Notes: a model not told the origin generated them from the letters alone. A stretch of DNA of 64,000 bases from Ectocarpus siliculosus (GCA_000310025.1 FN648404.1:124001-188000), one strand, 5' to 3'; numbered from the stretch's first letter, positions 1 through 12,186 are shown. A program made the numbers and translations.

Positions 1-1
1 T

Positions 2-621
2 CGTCGAGGAGTTCGAAGTTCGAATGGGTCGACCAATGGATCCCCTTGGCGAGGATCTCGGTTATGCATGTTCCTTCGTCTCCGAAATGAACGTCTGGCA
101 TGGTACTTTCACCAGTATTCGCACCTGTCGAACGACTTTCTCCTCCGTTGTCCCAGAACCCCTTTGGAGGCTGTCAGGGCGAATTGCGAGTACTTCACCC
201 TTTTGAGACACCCCATCGATCGCCTGGTCTCGGCCTTTTTCTACTGCCCATCGGACCATGATCGCCAGCTGAGGCCTTTGAAGGTGGGTGTGTAGAACGT
301 CCCATCGAAATGGCGACTCCGCCGAACCTGATAGATGAAAATATCTCTACACTGGCGACCAGTTGTTGGTTTCATCCGGTGTGATGTGACGGTATTTGCC
401 AGTTTTTGGTTGTAACGGATACCTCTCTTTAGCGCAACTAACACTAAAGCATGGTAGCTACGCACGTCTGTATTTCCCAGTTTTGCGGGCACGCCGACCA
501 CCCGGTACCCGCGACCGAGCGCCTGTTGGAGTTCGCCCAGATCTACTGGCAGAATATGGCCTTCAAGCAGATGACGTTCGGGATATACTGCTTTCCTGAT
601 CTCATCTGCCAACCGACGCGG
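2..621 (+). CDS. Sulfotransferase, internal part, two exons (5' end outside window)
   Basis: Two exons join in phase 0. Exon 1 is open from base 2 to 283 and ends at donor AAG|GTGGGT. Exon 2 is 481-621, from acceptor TTTCCCAG to donor CGG|GTGAGA, so the intron is 197 nt. Exon 1 carries RHPIDRLVSAFFYC, the R-x-P-x-x-R-x-x-S-x-F pattern that binds the 3'-phosphate of PAPS in Golgi-type sulfotransferases (family knowledge). Exon 2 continues with LLEFAQIYWQNMAFKQMTF, which resembles algal carbohydrate sulfotransferases as I remember them. The expected role is transfer of sulfate from PAPS to a polysaccharide in the Golgi. The N-terminal 5'-PSB loop would lie left of the window. No next exon is visible downstream to 2.4 kb, so the gene is either cut by repeats or has a very long intron. 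A matching C-terminal exon lies at 26,922-27,193. Confidence 0.7.
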
Positions 622-2376
622 GTGAGAATTACCTGGTAACCTCGGACACGTGTTGTGGTTGGCTCTGTGGACTAACCCTAAATGGTGTTTCCTTGGCGAG
701 GGTTGGTTAGTTGAACGGGAGACATGGTCTAACACCAACACAAGCATTGTACACTGCGGTATAATTTTTTTCGGGTCTGTCGTTCAGTCAGTTTAATCCA
801 GTCACAAACCGTTTTGGTTCTCGGACCGGATACAGGATTGGAAATCTGTTCTACCCGCATCGGGGTTGTGTACAGGGAACTCGAGGCGTCCCGAGAGTCC
901 ACCAATCGCCAGCGTTCGTTTTGGCGGAGAGCTTATCGCTGTGGGCGTCGTATGCTGTGTTTTGGTGCCGCTCTGAAAATGGTTGATTGCGCCATGTAAC
1001 ACCAAGAACACGATGCTCCGATCTGCCGAATCCTCACCCCGAGCAATCTCTCACACTACTGACTGTTTTGCTAAACCGTCCATATGACAGCAGTGGGTCA
1101 CCCATAGTCCGCCCTGGGCACTTCAAGCCAGAACCTCGCCACCGGCATATCAACCTACAGTAGAACTTAGCCAACTGCACATTAACATTGAACTTAGCCA
1201 CCAGCGCCAACCTAGCACGTATTGTGTGGGCTTGGGGTTAGGGTTACGGTTAGCGTTAGGGTTGTTAGACGCTAACTGCCCGTTCCAAAGCAGAAAAAAA
1301 TGTTGTTTTGGAAAGCACTGGTTCGGTTCAAGGGCTGTTATTAGCCGCCCATGGGCCGCTCACGGACTACACATGGGTCACCCATGGGTGTTACATAGGT
1401 CATTTCGGACAACCGTAGCAAGTGTGGGAGACCCACCCCGAGCGATATTGCGATACGGTGCCACCGATTACCATTAACCACAGTCGGGTACAATGGCAAA
1501 AGCACGTGAGATTGCTTACAGTGAGAACAGTCCATACAGTGGCACGCGCACCCGGTGGATGTTTCAGACGACCAAAAAAACTATTCACGTAGTACATGGC
1601 ATATATGTACACACTTGGGTTTGGCCTCCCGCCCCCCATTGGGGCGGGCGGCCAACATCCAGGACGGATCGCGATGAGGTTTTGGGAGGAAGTTAGGAAT
1701 ATGAATATGGACGAGTACTGTAGCGGTGGCAAGAAGGGACGGTGTGTATCAGTATGGAGATAGATGCATTGAAGACGTGAAGACGTTCACGAAGAGCCCA
1801 TGGTACTACCGAAAGAAGCGTATCTCGTGTGCACCTACCTATCAACTATCATGCTATCATGCCATGTATATACTTACAGTAAGGTCGACGTATCGTGACA
1901 CATTTCTTATTTTTCGTATATGTATCGGGTTTGTCTTCACTTCAAATCAGCGCTCACAGCACATACTTGTGCCGTTTACTCCAAACCGTGGTCACACAGA
2001 AGGGCTCCTCTCTACGCACAACCGAACATACAAATGGATAACGTAAGGAGCTCTGAACAACGCTATGCACATGCGCCCGCGCAAAAATAGGGGGAAAACA
2101 AACAACCAGCCCGGCCTTGAACCCGGGGCGAATCACAGCTGCGCATGCCGTCCAAACACCTGCTCCATAATGAGGACTCTACTGCAGCGGGAAGAATCAC
2201 TTACATAAAGTGATAAAACTGAAGAAGACTGTAAGGAAGGGCGGGTGCGCAGAGGAGCGCACCCCACATAACTACAGTGTAGTCCTTACGAACCGAGCGA
2301 AGGGATAAAAAATTATGTAATCATCATGCGGCGCACACCACGCCGACACGCGGTATTTGTTTCACGTCCATTTCGC
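622..2376. other. No recognisable gene
   Basis: No ORF here resembles a known family, and no continuation of the sulfotransferase was found. The stretch contains a short telomere-like run, annotated separately, and small CCCATGGG palindromes near 1,350-1,390. The rest looks like ordinary intergenic or intronic DNA. Confidence 0.5.
1231..1268 (+). repeat. Degenerate interstitial telomere-like repeat
   Basis: About six 6-7-bp units close to TTAGGG are visible (GGGTTA, GGGTTA, CGGTTA, GCGTTA, GGGTTG). TTAGGG is a common telomere unit, but I do not know this organism's own. A shorter, similar run sits near 10,507-10,530 inside the LINE remnant. Both are too short and degenerate to mark a chromosome end. 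Confidence 0.5.
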
Positions 2377-2459
2377 GTTTAGACTACTGGTCCCGGTATT
2401 GTTCAGGTTAAATAGTGCAGGTGCCCGGTATGGTGCAGGTAAATTCTCTGGACACAGAC

Positions 2460-2500
2460 AGTGCCCTCAATAGTGCAGGTCCTGCACTACTGAGGGCACT
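2460..2500. repeat. Subterminal hairpin, left end of the 2.4-kb element
   Basis: Two 20-nt arms (AGTGCCCTCAATAGTGCAGG and its inverted copy) match at 19 of 20 positions around a single-base centre. The AGTGCAGGT motif recurs at both ends of the element, so this could be a transposase-binding or structural end. Confidence 0.75.
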
Positions 2501-2649
2501 CCCGCTACAGTGCAGGTTTGGCACCGCGGTGCCCCGCAATAGTGCAGGTTGGACACACACACACACACACCCTACACACACATGGACAGACGCAACACAG
2601 CAGTACACGTGCTGCCGCAGACCCGAAGAGCTCTACGCAGAGGCGCACC

Positions 2650-2988
2650 ATGCCTTGTGCGGACGGTGAACTGTGCCATCAACCAGACAGAACGCCGCAA
2701 GCCCCTCATGGCCACGTCTGCAAGGGAGGATGTGGCGGGCGGCTCCACGGCAATTGCGGCAGCGTTTTTCACGACGACGACAATCACCGCATCTGGAGCA
2801 CGTGCGTCGCGAAGGCTAGCATGCCCAAAGCGACAAGCGACGGTGGCGACGAGAACACGGGGCGCGAGCGCCGTGCTCCACCGCCTTATGATGAGCTGTC
2901 GTCTCACTTCGGCGTCCTGGAAGTGGCGGCAGAGGAGAGTGGCAACGGAGAGGCGGCGTTCTACCTAACGAAAGCAAAATGGCGATGA
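2650..2988 (+). CDS. Small Cys/His-rich, zinc-finger-like protein in a TIR element
   Basis: The ATG at 2,650 opens 112 codons to a TGA. The first half carries C3, C9, H22, C24, C28, H33, C36 and C52, including HVCKGGCGGRLHGNCG, a spacing compatible with a zinc-binding fold. The second half is acidic and ends in a basic tail. Reading upstream in frame only gives low-complexity (CA)n-derived residues, so this ATG is preferred. Its place in the middle of a TIR element suggests an accessory DNA-binding protein or the N-terminal remnant of a transposase. I do not recognise the exact family, and no catalytic domain follows. Confidence 0.4.
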   Translation: MPCADGELCHQPDRTPQAPHGHVCKGGCGGRLHGNCGSVFHDDDNHRIWSTCVAKASMPKATSDGGDENTGRERRAPPPYDELSSHFGVLEVAAEESGNGEAAFYLTKAKWR

Positions 2989-3428
2989 TCGCAGCGCATT
3001 ACGCTAAGCGGGCGCACCAGGCAGACATGGGAGAGTTTGCCGAGACGTAGTGAGGGCGGGGGGTACATGGTTGTTTTGTTTTTCTTGCTGTGCGCTTCCT
3101 GTCGTGCTTGTCTTGGTTTATTTTGTGTTTTTTTTCTTGCAGTATCGAAGCGGGTGCGCCAGGCAGGCATGAGAGAGTTTGGTCACCACGTGGTGATGGA
3201 GGGTACAGCTGTTAGTACATGGTTGTTTGTCTGTCGTCGTGTTTATTTTCCTGTTTTTGGTGTTTCTATGCATCTGGCAACATCGAAGGAAGGCAACGAG
3301 GAAGGAGAAAGGCATCGAGGAATGATATTTTAGCTTCGTCCACTACATATTAATATGCTAAAAACAATTTCGATCGATTTTGTGCTCTGTTAGCCCCGCA
3401 AAGCGAGAACGCCACACCATGAAGTCAA

Positions 3429-3513
3429 AGAGTGCCTCAGTAGTGCCAAACCTGCACTATTGAGGTATTTCCAAAGCCTCAGTAGTGCAGGACCTGCGCT
3501 ATTGAGGCACTCT
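3429..3513. repeat. Subterminal hairpin, right end of the 2.4-kb element
   Basis: AGAGTGCCTCAGTAGTGC at 3,429 is mirrored by the inverted, nearly identical sequence ending at 3,513. Further GTGCAGG inverted copies lie between them. It is built from the same motif as the hairpin at 2,460-2,500, so the two ends of the element share subterminal structure. Confidence 0.7.
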
Positions 3514-3596
3514 TATGAGTAGTGCAGGTGCCCGGTATAGTGCAGGTAAAATTCCTGGACACACCCCTGCACTATACCGGGACCAGTACTGTAAAC

Positions 3597-6570
3597 AATA
3601 CACGGTCATTCTGACGCGCACAAATTCCGAAGCCCAAAATAAGGTGATGTGAGGCGGGTCCAGTCGCCGGTCTCCTGAAGGCGCCCAGCTCAAAACAGTT
3701 CAATGTTTAGGTGAAGCGATGTGCTTCAGAAGAGAGTTGTTGTGTGGTGGTGGGCGTGTACGGCACTGTGTAGGCAAATGACCGTCAATCCAAAGACGCT
3801 GTGCGTGTCATGAAAAAGAAACAAATAGTTTATTTTTTTCCGAGTTTCCATCTCCCCACCACGCACCACGCTACTCACCTCCCATGCTATTGTACTCACC
3901 CATTCTTACTCTCGGTTCTTCTACTCGCCGTAGGTCTTGGGTGTTTTGTTGTGGTGTCCACATGGTGTGAGACACCGATGATTCCAGGCTGATAGTGGAG
4001 AAGAGAAGTAAGGCAGAAAAACATTAGAACCAATGAATGCACTAGTAGCTCCGTAGCTCGTGATTATGTACATGTGTGGTATTCTCCATGAACACACCTG
4101 TTATGAGGAGGGGTGGTACTTTTCATACAGCATTATGAGGAGGGGTGATGTTCTTCGTGTAACTCGTGGTTATGTGTTGTTATTTACTTAGATGCCCTGT
4201 GCCAAAACCAGGAAAATAATAAAAATACCGCAAAAAAACAAAACAAAACACATAGTATAATTTATTGCTGCCCCAACTCTCGCTGGCTTGCTTCCTCCAG
4301 CTCACTCTGTTTGTCTAGGTTGCTTGCTTTTTTGTGTAATGGTTATCATATTGAGAGGGTATGCAGCCATTCCTATGAAAACGCCGTTCCCTCCATGGGG
4401 AGGCGATGTAAGAAACGTTGGGTCAAACATGGTATATTGCAGGCAAATAAATGAAGCAGTCAGAACCCATGGGGAAGCAGTCAGAACCCTTCAGTGGGGC
4501 AAGGAAGTGCAACCCATGTGCAGTAAATTTGGTCGCACGGAGGTGCCGCGTACCACCCCAGCCAGCCGTAGTTACAGTTAATTTGGTAAATACAATAAAA
4601 ACGGCACTGACTGGTGAGTTGCGGAGCATTTCATTTTTTCAGTGTCAGCTTGAGCGGGCCCGGGGAAGAGAAAAACAGACCGAGAGCTTACCTCTCTCGT
4701 CCCACACCCATTCATTCGTACACACACACCAAGATGACATTCGCCTCGCAAGATGTGATGGGAGCACCGCGCAATAGAGATCGCTGCTGTGAGCGTAGTG
4801 CTCTGAGCGGTACACAAGTATAAATCGAGGCAGAGACCATTCCGAATCGTTGATGGTTTTATGGGGGCATGGCAAAAATATGGAAAGACGTTTTTCTTGT
4901 TTTTCTAATATTATTTCTGTTGTTGCATGTTGCGTATTGCAATGGTACCGTGTGATAGAGGTTGCGCACGATGCGGCCGGTCTACAACAAACAGCAGTGC
5001 TCAACACCGTACCGGTCGTGGCGGGTTCAATTCCCCTTACACTACGTTTTTTTTCTGGTCATGTTTCATTTGTTTTTTCGCCCCCTGTATTCGAATCGCT
5101 ACAGTTTTACTCCTGAAACAACGACATCCCGTGCCCATGCATCATACGCATCTTGCCACCTCTAGCTTAAACCCTTCTCCGCCCGCGGCTTATCATCTCG
5201 ACCCAGGGTCGTCAACATCCCAAGTTGCACGAATACATGTAAGCGAGAACCATAAAAGGTACTTCAATTTTTTAAACAATACATATATACCCTTTCGAAC
5301 GTCGTTCTGTGTATTGAATGTCCCCCCACAACAACAGCATGCCCTGGCCCATGACTGTCAGCGACGTCGATCATGGAGACGACCCACAATCCCCGCAATA
5401 AACTACCTTTGTTTGTTGTGAGGAAACACAACTCAGCCGGAGGCAACAGCTACACGTAGTGGCAGCAGTGTCATCCAAACGCACAGACAGGTAGAAACGA
5501 CCGTCTCTCCCGACACGAAACACAGAATCCCCCCCCACCCTGACCGCCCCAAATTCTACAACTAACTCTCGTCAAGAAAAAACGTCACTGCCTGAGACGG
5601 AGCCAGCTGCGACAGTAGTGTCCTCCAAGAACTATGCAGAGACTGCAGAAGTAGATCTCTCTACTTTCCCAACACCATCGAAACAACTCCCCCCTCCCCT
5701 CCCCCCAAAAAGCCACAATTCGCACGGACAAAAAACGGCGCGGACGAAGCCAAGAGGCTGCAGCGACAGATTCCCGACGCCCTTGCAGACACAGTTAGAA
5801 AACACCTGGCTCTCATCCCGTGCCAGGCGCCCTCATGCACCAGCGAGAGCAGCAAGCGTAACATAGCACCATATGATTAAAAAATACTGTGAGACATGGC
5901 GAGCGGAATATTTCTCCGCCTCCTCCGTCAAAGCTTCCACCAGTTGTGAACGTCATGCGGACCCGAGAAAACGCTTTGAACGATGTTGCAGCGGAGGCCC
6001 CGGCGACTCGACCTGGAGGTTACCGGTCAGCAGCGAAATAATATTGAAGTGTGAGAGGAGGGTAATAGTGGGCCGTCGAGGAATGGAGGGCATGCTCTCC
6101 CCCTTTGCTGCAGTATAGTTCTTGGTATAGCTGACAGATGTACATTGTCAACAATAATACATGCAAGCAGGCATGGGGGGGGGACACAAACCGACAGCAT
6201 AACCGCAGATCGTAGAATACGTCAGAGACGAGGATAAGCTACGCACCCCCGCAGAACTAAATTGAAGGGAGGCGAGGTACATTCAAACATCAGGGGTCGC
6301 CAACGGACACGCTGGGATGAGGAAGGGTGTACATTATAGGGAGCCGCGGGCATAACGGATGCACGACAAGAAACACGCAAGCATCCAACATCATCGCAGG
6401 CAGAGAGAAAGAGGCAGAAAGAGAGGCACGATTTTTGGAAAGGACAAGACACATGACATACCTTGTCAACACGGTTTAGGTGTCCGCCAAGGCTTTGTAG
6501 CCAGCGTAGTCATCAGGACCATCGCTTTTCTCGCTCGGAGACGAAGAATATCCCCGTCTCCATCTTTAGT
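3597..6570. other. Mostly non-coding; no recognised gene
   Basis: No ORF here matches a family I know. At 5,490-5,866 the + strand has a Ser/Thr/Pro-rich open frame with a poly-proline run and two similar segments beginning VSSK; this could be low-complexity coding or chance. A GGTTCAATTCC word at 5,026-5,036 resembles a Pol III B box, but no tRNA fold was found. Confidence 0.45.
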
Positions 6571-6726
6571 TTACCCTCCACCCCCATCCGCCCATGGGTC
6601 ACCTCCTCCACCTCCTGCCCCCTCTTCCGCAAACAAGCACGGCTTGAGGTAGCGCTTAGCATCGTCCTGACGATCAATACTCTCGGTGGAGAGGATCGGC
6701 CCAACGTATTCCAAGCCGAACCGCAT
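6571..6726 (-). CDS. Small ORF or exon, unknown function
   Basis: An ATG on the minus strand opens 51 codons ending in TAA. The N-terminal part has a protein-like composition (FGLEYVGPILSTESIDRQDD) and the end is a glycine-rich tail. A candidate acceptor, GTCCTAG, lies just upstream in the minus direction, so this may be a last exon. The larger minus ORF at 7,033-7,284 lies on the 5' side and could be an earlier exon of the same gene. No family is recognised. Confidence 0.25.
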   Translation of the reverse strand: MRFGLEYVGPILSTESIDRQDDAKRYLKPCLFAEEGAGGGGGDPWADGGGG

Positions 6727-7032
6727 GAAGCTCTCCTAGGACCTCAGACACGAAACAAAGAACAAATAGCGTTCCATGTGAATGCCAGTTTGTTTGGCGT
6801 CACGGGTTCATACATAAATAGCTTGCGACAAACCACCAGCGCGTCGACTGCCTAGGAGCAACGTCAGGGGACACTGAAAATGTGGGAAAATGAATTAAAA
6901 GGCTGGAAACACGCCAGGAACAAAATAATCGAGGGTGTTGGACGTTCAGCAGAGCTTGCACGCCCAATGAGCGCTTCTCGGTCTGACAAATTGCCGATAG
7001 TACACCAGGGAAGACAGGGTTAGAAGAATACG

Positions 7033-7284
7033 CTAAAGACAACAAAAATACGCTATATCAACAATAGCGAACGTACATGTCGCTGATGACGTCCAAGTTT
7101 TTTCACGGCCGCCGCCCTTCGCAGCAAACCCCTTTTGGAATAAAGCTTCGCACACGGGGAAGGTACGGCAATACCGTCGGGGTCGGGGTCGCTCTTGTAC
7201 CGAAGTGTAGCCGGTACTGCCCATCTTCGTCTTGATATCCGTGAGGACGTACTGCTCGAGCACCTTCGAACGATACCAATCCAT
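7033..7284 (-). CDS. Small ORF or exon, unknown function
   Basis: ATG at 7,284 (minus) opens about 83 codons. The first 65 residues look coding-like: MDWYRSKVLEQYVLTDIKTK, then a basic Arg/Pro patch and a Lys/Gly-rich end. A plausible donor, CAT|GTACGT, at 7,077 would end the exon before a hydrophobic tail that looks like intron read-through. It may belong with 6,571-6,726. I do not recognise a domain. Confidence 0.25.
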   Translation of the reverse strand: MDWYRSKVLEQYVLTDIKTKMGSTGYTSVQERPRPRRYCRTFPVCEALFQKGFAAKGGGREKTWTSSATCTFAIVDIAYFCCL

Positions 7285-7534
7285 ACCGTGAGAGGGGGGG
7301 GGGTGTTGCGGAGCGGGCAAGGGGATGGATGGATGGATGCACCAGAGCAAGCGTGACAGTACATGCCATATTTCTCAGGAGTTTACTCGGTATTTTGTAT
7401 TTTACGGCCAATAATGTTTTCAAAGGGGTACATCGAAATTCCGGAGAAAAAAGAAAGAGAAAAAACGGGTGGTGGGAAGGAAGAATATGGCGCAGAGAAG
7501 AATCGAATCCACTGATCTCACAGCACAGCAGTTG

Positions 7535-7733
7535 GTTGCATAAGATACCACGCCCCCTGGACCAATTTCCAAAGCCTGATTATTGCATACCAAAAGGAGT
7601 GGCGAGGCCGGAAATGGCTGCATTGGAACTGTCTCGTCGAGAGCTTTTCGAAAAAGTATAGTTTGATTTTCGGAATCGTATTCGTCGTGGAACATGATAG
7701 GTTAAAACTTGGTCAAGGGGGTGTGGCCATGTC
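7535..7733. mobile_element. MITE family M, copy 1
   Basis: The left end, GATACCACGCCCCCTGG, is mirrored at the right end by CAAGGGGGTGTGGCC. The core contains a segment shared with copies at 36.4 and 42.2 kb (a GTCTCGTCGAGAGCTTTTCG-like block). Length is about 200 bp with no coding capacity of its own. Copies are diverged, so the family is old. No transposase partner was identified. Confidence 0.55.
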
Positions 7734-9980
7734 CTCTTGCGTCGCCCCCGGGAGGCAAGTGCACCTACCTCCCGAAGGGGAGCCTTAGAATCGTGGCGAG
7801 GCCTAGGCGTGCCGACGGTTGGTGAAAATGTGTCCGAATTGATCCCATTGCCATGCATACCCCGGCCTGGTTTTGGTAGCCAAGAAATCGTTCAAGGTTC
7901 GGTGAGATTCACTTATTCATGGAAATAACAGCCGCTCACGATCATTCCGAAAATATCATATAATTTGAAAATGTGTTGTAGGATGGCGCATACAAAATGA
8001 CCGAAACTTTGTGAACCAGCAGACTAAACGACAGCAGTTAATGATTGTTGTTCAACAGCTGCTCTGAAGGAGATCCTGCACTACTGTTGTCTCTCCCACG
8101 TTCGATGTTGCCGAGGGTGTAGCTCCGGGAGTCCCTTTCGCGGCACAGTAGGCGTTGACTTTGAAGACGAGACAAAAATGAACATCCCACATACGCCTTC
8201 CGATTTGCGGCACACAGCGTCCGTTCTGTTGTGCATTTTACAGTGTGTTTGCCAGTTTCGTTCGAGAATGCATTTGACCATTCGAGGGGATTATGCAGTC
8301 GATGCGAAGATTTTCGCGCTGCCCACTTTTTCAAGCCTTGAGTCCGCCGTGGGGCTCGGCCTTCAGCAACAGCAGTTCAACACTGAAATACAGATACACC
8401 CATTTAAATAGCAAAGCCCGCAAACGAACCGGTGAAGTACATCCCAAACGTGTCTAGTAAACACACACGCGTCTAGTAAAACGTTGTTCAATGATGCTGC
8501 AGCTTCGCTTCCTCCAGCTCAGCTAAGCCAACAACCCCCTGAGGGGATATCTCATATGAAAGCATCGAAACTCTCATTCAAAACATAATTCCATATCAAC
8601 TCAGCAGGGAAAACGCGGAAAATTCAAACATGAACTACCAAACCTGCTGTTTGAAGACTGCTTGTCGTACTGCGGTGGACAGCATGGTGTATCACACACA
8701 CACCCCCGTTGATTTCCAACAGCAGTGCAAAAAGCAGGCGTGATTCCGCAACGCCCAGCATCCGAATTATGCACTCCAACTCCATCAGATGCCGCTCCAA
8801 ACCGAACTAGACCGAACTATAAAGTCAAAATGTATCCAAGACAAACGTTAGCGTCCACGTACGTCTGCAGTAGAAATTACCTCACGCCATCGCACGATTT
8901 GAATCCGCCCACCTGGAAAAATATTGCGAACGAAAATTTGGTTACATCGGAGGGACGGAGATTTAGCTCGTCCCTCCCAAACCTTGTCACCCAGCACTCA
9001 CACGCCAAACCAACGTCTACGCAAATCCAATGCCACTAGAAAGACAGAATGTTTTCCCGCCAGAGAAGGCCGAACCAATGTGGGACAAACCGTATACAGA
9101 ATATACTACCGCCATTTGAAAAATGTCTCCTGGAAACAACCCCCAGGCCGCAACATTCCATTTGTCTACAGGACGCCATCCTCTGAAACCTCACAACACC
9201 AAAGTTGTGGGACTTCTCCTGAACCCTACCATGTCAAACTCATTTCCCTTCGGAGCTAGTAGTGGTCAACCTGCACGACCTCTACTGTAGCGGCAGGTCG
9301 TTTGTTCGATTCTCTCTCAGGGCGGGGATTTCCCGGGATATATTTCAATGAACCTGTGGTAAATATTTGGTCGTGAGTGCAGAAAATCGGCTTTCTTTAT
9401 GGTCGACGAGGAACAGCGGTGGCGGAGCCCTTCTCGCGAAAAAAAACACCGGAGTAGAGGTGGGGGCAAAAAAACTACACAAATAACAAAATGAAACAAG
9501 CCGGCTGATAGTCACACATATACTCCGAAAGGCCTGAAAACCGGCGCGCATAATAGATGGGACGAACGCACACACACGATATACAGAAATATACGCAGCA
9601 GTAAAGATTGAAGTATACTCCTATTGTGTACGCAAACATCAAGGAAAACCCAGGACTTGCTGCGGATACCTAAACATGAACTGATTGTCAACGCCCCCCT
9701 TCCGGGCCATCCTCTCATAACACAGGTTGCCAAATCAAGACACTCAACGCAAGAAGACAAAATCCGTACGTGAAACCACAACCTATGTATGGCCAAAACA
9801 CTCCTTGTTGGACAGCAGCGGGGATCATGGTAAGACATTCCCCTTCCCATCATGTCGACAGCAGTGCCACCAGCTGTGATTCTGCACACCATCCTGAGTT
9901 TGGCGGTGGGAGATACCACGTTGGTGAGATCGGGATAGCACGTGACCTAGACTGAACGCCCCGGCTTTGACACCGGCGTC
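7734..9980. other. No recognisable gene
   Basis: Only short ORFs without recognisable domains occur on either strand. A GTTCGATTC word at 9,307-9,315 matches the tRNA B box, but the flanks do not form a T stem. Nothing else stands out. Confidence 0.45.
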
Positions 9981-12180
9981 ATGCCGCACCAGAATGCACG
10001 GCGGGGGAAGCCGTTGGGATATGCACCAGAGAGGAAAGGAATGAGTCCAGAGCTGGAGGGCCACTCCACTTCGGGACAAGACGACAACTCTTTGGGAAAG
10101 GCAAGCATCCGGAGAATGCATACATACGTGATTCTGCAAGGCGAGAAATCAAAGACAAAAAATAGAGGAAGGAGGAAATGGAGAGGACGGGCGAAGCGTA
10201 GGCTGGCTAAGAGGGTAGCAAGTGCAAATTGTGCGTACTATGACTTTTAATGTGGTGAGTGGGTACGGGCAAGCCTATAGTATTGTGTACGAGGCAGCGA
10301 AGGAAGATGTATCGTTGATACGAATGCAGGAGCTACAGAGGCCACGGCAAACAGAATTCGCAGCGGCGGGTTTCTGAGGGGTTTGTTGTGGCACGGAGAA
10401 GGGTGGATCCCATGGCGTGGGGATAGCCATTAAAGGGTCAGTGTACAAGACCTTCACGTTCACTACATTGTATACAGATGAACGCCTTATGGCCGTGAGG
10501 TTTCGGGATTAGGGTTATGGTTAGGATAAGGTTTCCGTGGAGCGGTCAACCGAGGTCTCCACCGCCGCCAGTAAGATGGGGGTTTAGGAATAGCAGAACA
10601 GTCTTCTGCAGGGGACTTCCTCCGAATAGTGTGCATATGTCCTGATGGATGCCAATGTGCGGACGAGAGAGAGGATGGATGGAGAGAACGAGGGAGTGAT
10701 GGAAATATACGGACGTTGTGAGCGGAACAACATGGCCGACTAGTGCTGAACTTCGCCGCAGAAAACAAGCTACAGCACTCACGAACACCTTTGAGACACG
10801 CTTGGGCGGAACATGGCATACATATGACGGTGAGTCAGGGACCGACCGAAGCGAATCGACTACATTCTAACACGACAGACACAACGACCAAGTGTCTAAC
10901 GTGGTTGTCATCCCCAAGCGGGTAAACCAGCCAAGGCGGACTTAGACTACAACATGGTGATAGCCACCGCCAACCTCGATGGCGGGTTCTCCCACAACCG
11001 AGCGTTTCGGACCAGCCGAAACAGAAGCAGTTCGATCTTCGGAAATTGCAGATGGTCGGTGACTGAGCGGTTCCTCCTCGACCTCGACCAACGGCTGGGT
11101 GAACGAGCGACCACCACCCCGGACATGGAAACCGAGTTCACGAATGTTCCTCCTCGAAGCGGCGAGGGCGATGCTACCCGATCAACCGCGGAGACGATGC
11201 ACGAGCGGCGTTGGAGGAGGCCCTTACCAAGCGGCGGGAAGCACCCCGAGCGATTAAGGGCAACCGGAACGCAGCAACGTGGAGGGCTCTAAATGCAGTG
11301 TGCGAGAGAGTGGCTACAGCAGTCGAAACGGGCCTATATGTCCACCTGGACAAATGTGTGACCGAACTTGAAGCGATATACAAGGACCGCGACATGCAAG
11401 GACTCTACCAACATCTCAAGGAAACAAGCGGAAGGATTGCAGCTCTTTGCAGACGAGAAGTGCAGCATCTTCCGTAACACCAACTCCCCCACCTTGAACC
11501 CATACATCAGCGAACAAGCATCGCAGCGACCGGCGACACGAGCCACTCGAGAGCCGGGAGCGGCTCCAAACCTCGAGGAGGTCGAACGGGCAACGACAGG
11601 AATGCAGAACTGGAATGCACCCGGCAATGACTTCTACCCTGCCGAGTTGCCCGATATCGACGACGAGGACGAACCCACAGTCTTGGAGCACCTCCATGCC
11701 ATCTTCATTGAGGTGTGGAACGGAGCAGGGATCCCCCAAGAGTGGAAAGATGCGACCATCAAGTTGTAACAACTCCACGGTGGTCTCGCTGCTGTCTCAC
11801 GTAGGCAAGGTCCCCATTAAGACCACCACTAACTTCCTAGGCCCCTTTTGCCGAACCATCAACATCCTTCCGGAGGAACAGTGTGGGTTCCGAGCTGGGC
11901 GATCCACCATCGACACGATGATCGTCGTATGCCGACTCCAGGAACTAGGGCGGAGAAGGAAAATACCGCTGCATACATGCTTCGTCGAACTGAAAAAGGC
12001 GTACGATCCAGTGGACTGAGAGCTGCAGTGGAAAGTGGTGGCCAGGTCCGGGAGTCCCTTATTCTGCAGAAGCTGGTGTACCTAGCGGAGGAGGTGGGGG
12101 CGGGAGCGTGGACATCACTTTACCAAGTGCTGAAGGGGGTATTGGGGATGCTGCATACCGATGACGCCGGCGTCGTATCG
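9981..12180 (+). pseudogene. Non-LTR retrotransposon (LINE) remnant: endonuclease and reverse transcriptase
   Basis: Successive + strand frames give pieces of a LINE ORF2 in the right order. A basic N-terminal part ends at 10,250. An apurinic-endonuclease-like part follows at 10,280-10,505 (QELQRPRQTEFAAAGF, a TGA, then GGSHGVGIAIKGSVYK). The end of the endonuclease and a linker run from 10,740 to 11,480. The RT runs from 11,560 to 12,180: WNAPGNDFYPAELPD, then EEQCGFRAGRSTIDTM (RT domain 2), KKAYDPVD (domain 3, normally KAFDxVD), and a degenerate catalytic box HTDDAGVVSRS where YADD is expected. Several stops and frameshifts break it, so it is inactive. It ends abruptly where a family X repeat begins at 12,187. 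The clade (RTE-like or another) cannot be fixed by eye. Confidence 0.75.
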
Positions 12181-12186
12181 AGGTCT

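Larger units (their letters stand above)
2377..3596. mobile_element. DNA-transposon-like element with terminal inverted repeats
   Basis: The ends are inverted copies. The left end contains TACTGGTCCCGGTAT at 2,385-2,399 and the right end has its exact reverse complement at 3,574-3,588. The match extends imperfectly to GTTTA...TAAAC at the outermost bases and inward for about 8 bp, giving TIRs of roughly 30 bp on a 1.22-kb unit. Subterminal regions at both ends carry many copies of AGTGCAGGT and large hairpins. Inside is a 112-codon ORF with a cysteine/histidine cluster. No clear target-site duplication was seen. With no DDE domain visible, it is probably a non-autonomous or decayed cut-and-paste element; its superfamily is unknown. 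Confidence 0.6.

Noticed and set aside
1231-1268. Chromosome end or telomere
   Set aside because: Only a few imperfect units are present, and sequence continues on both sides; a similar short run also occurs inside the LINE remnant near 10,510.
2080-2160. Minus-strand tRNA suggested by GGGTTCAAGGCC with a GC-rich stem
   Set aside because: A T-arm-like hairpin exists, but the acceptor stem and D and anticodon arms do not form.
4960-5060. tRNA or tRNA-derived SINE suggested by GGGTTCAATTCCCC
   Set aside because: No A box at the right distance and no cloverleaf; a single B-box-like word is expected by chance.
9255-9330. tRNA suggested by a perfect B-box-like GTTCGATTC
   Set aside because: The flanks do not form a T stem, and no matching acceptor or anticodon arms could be drawn.
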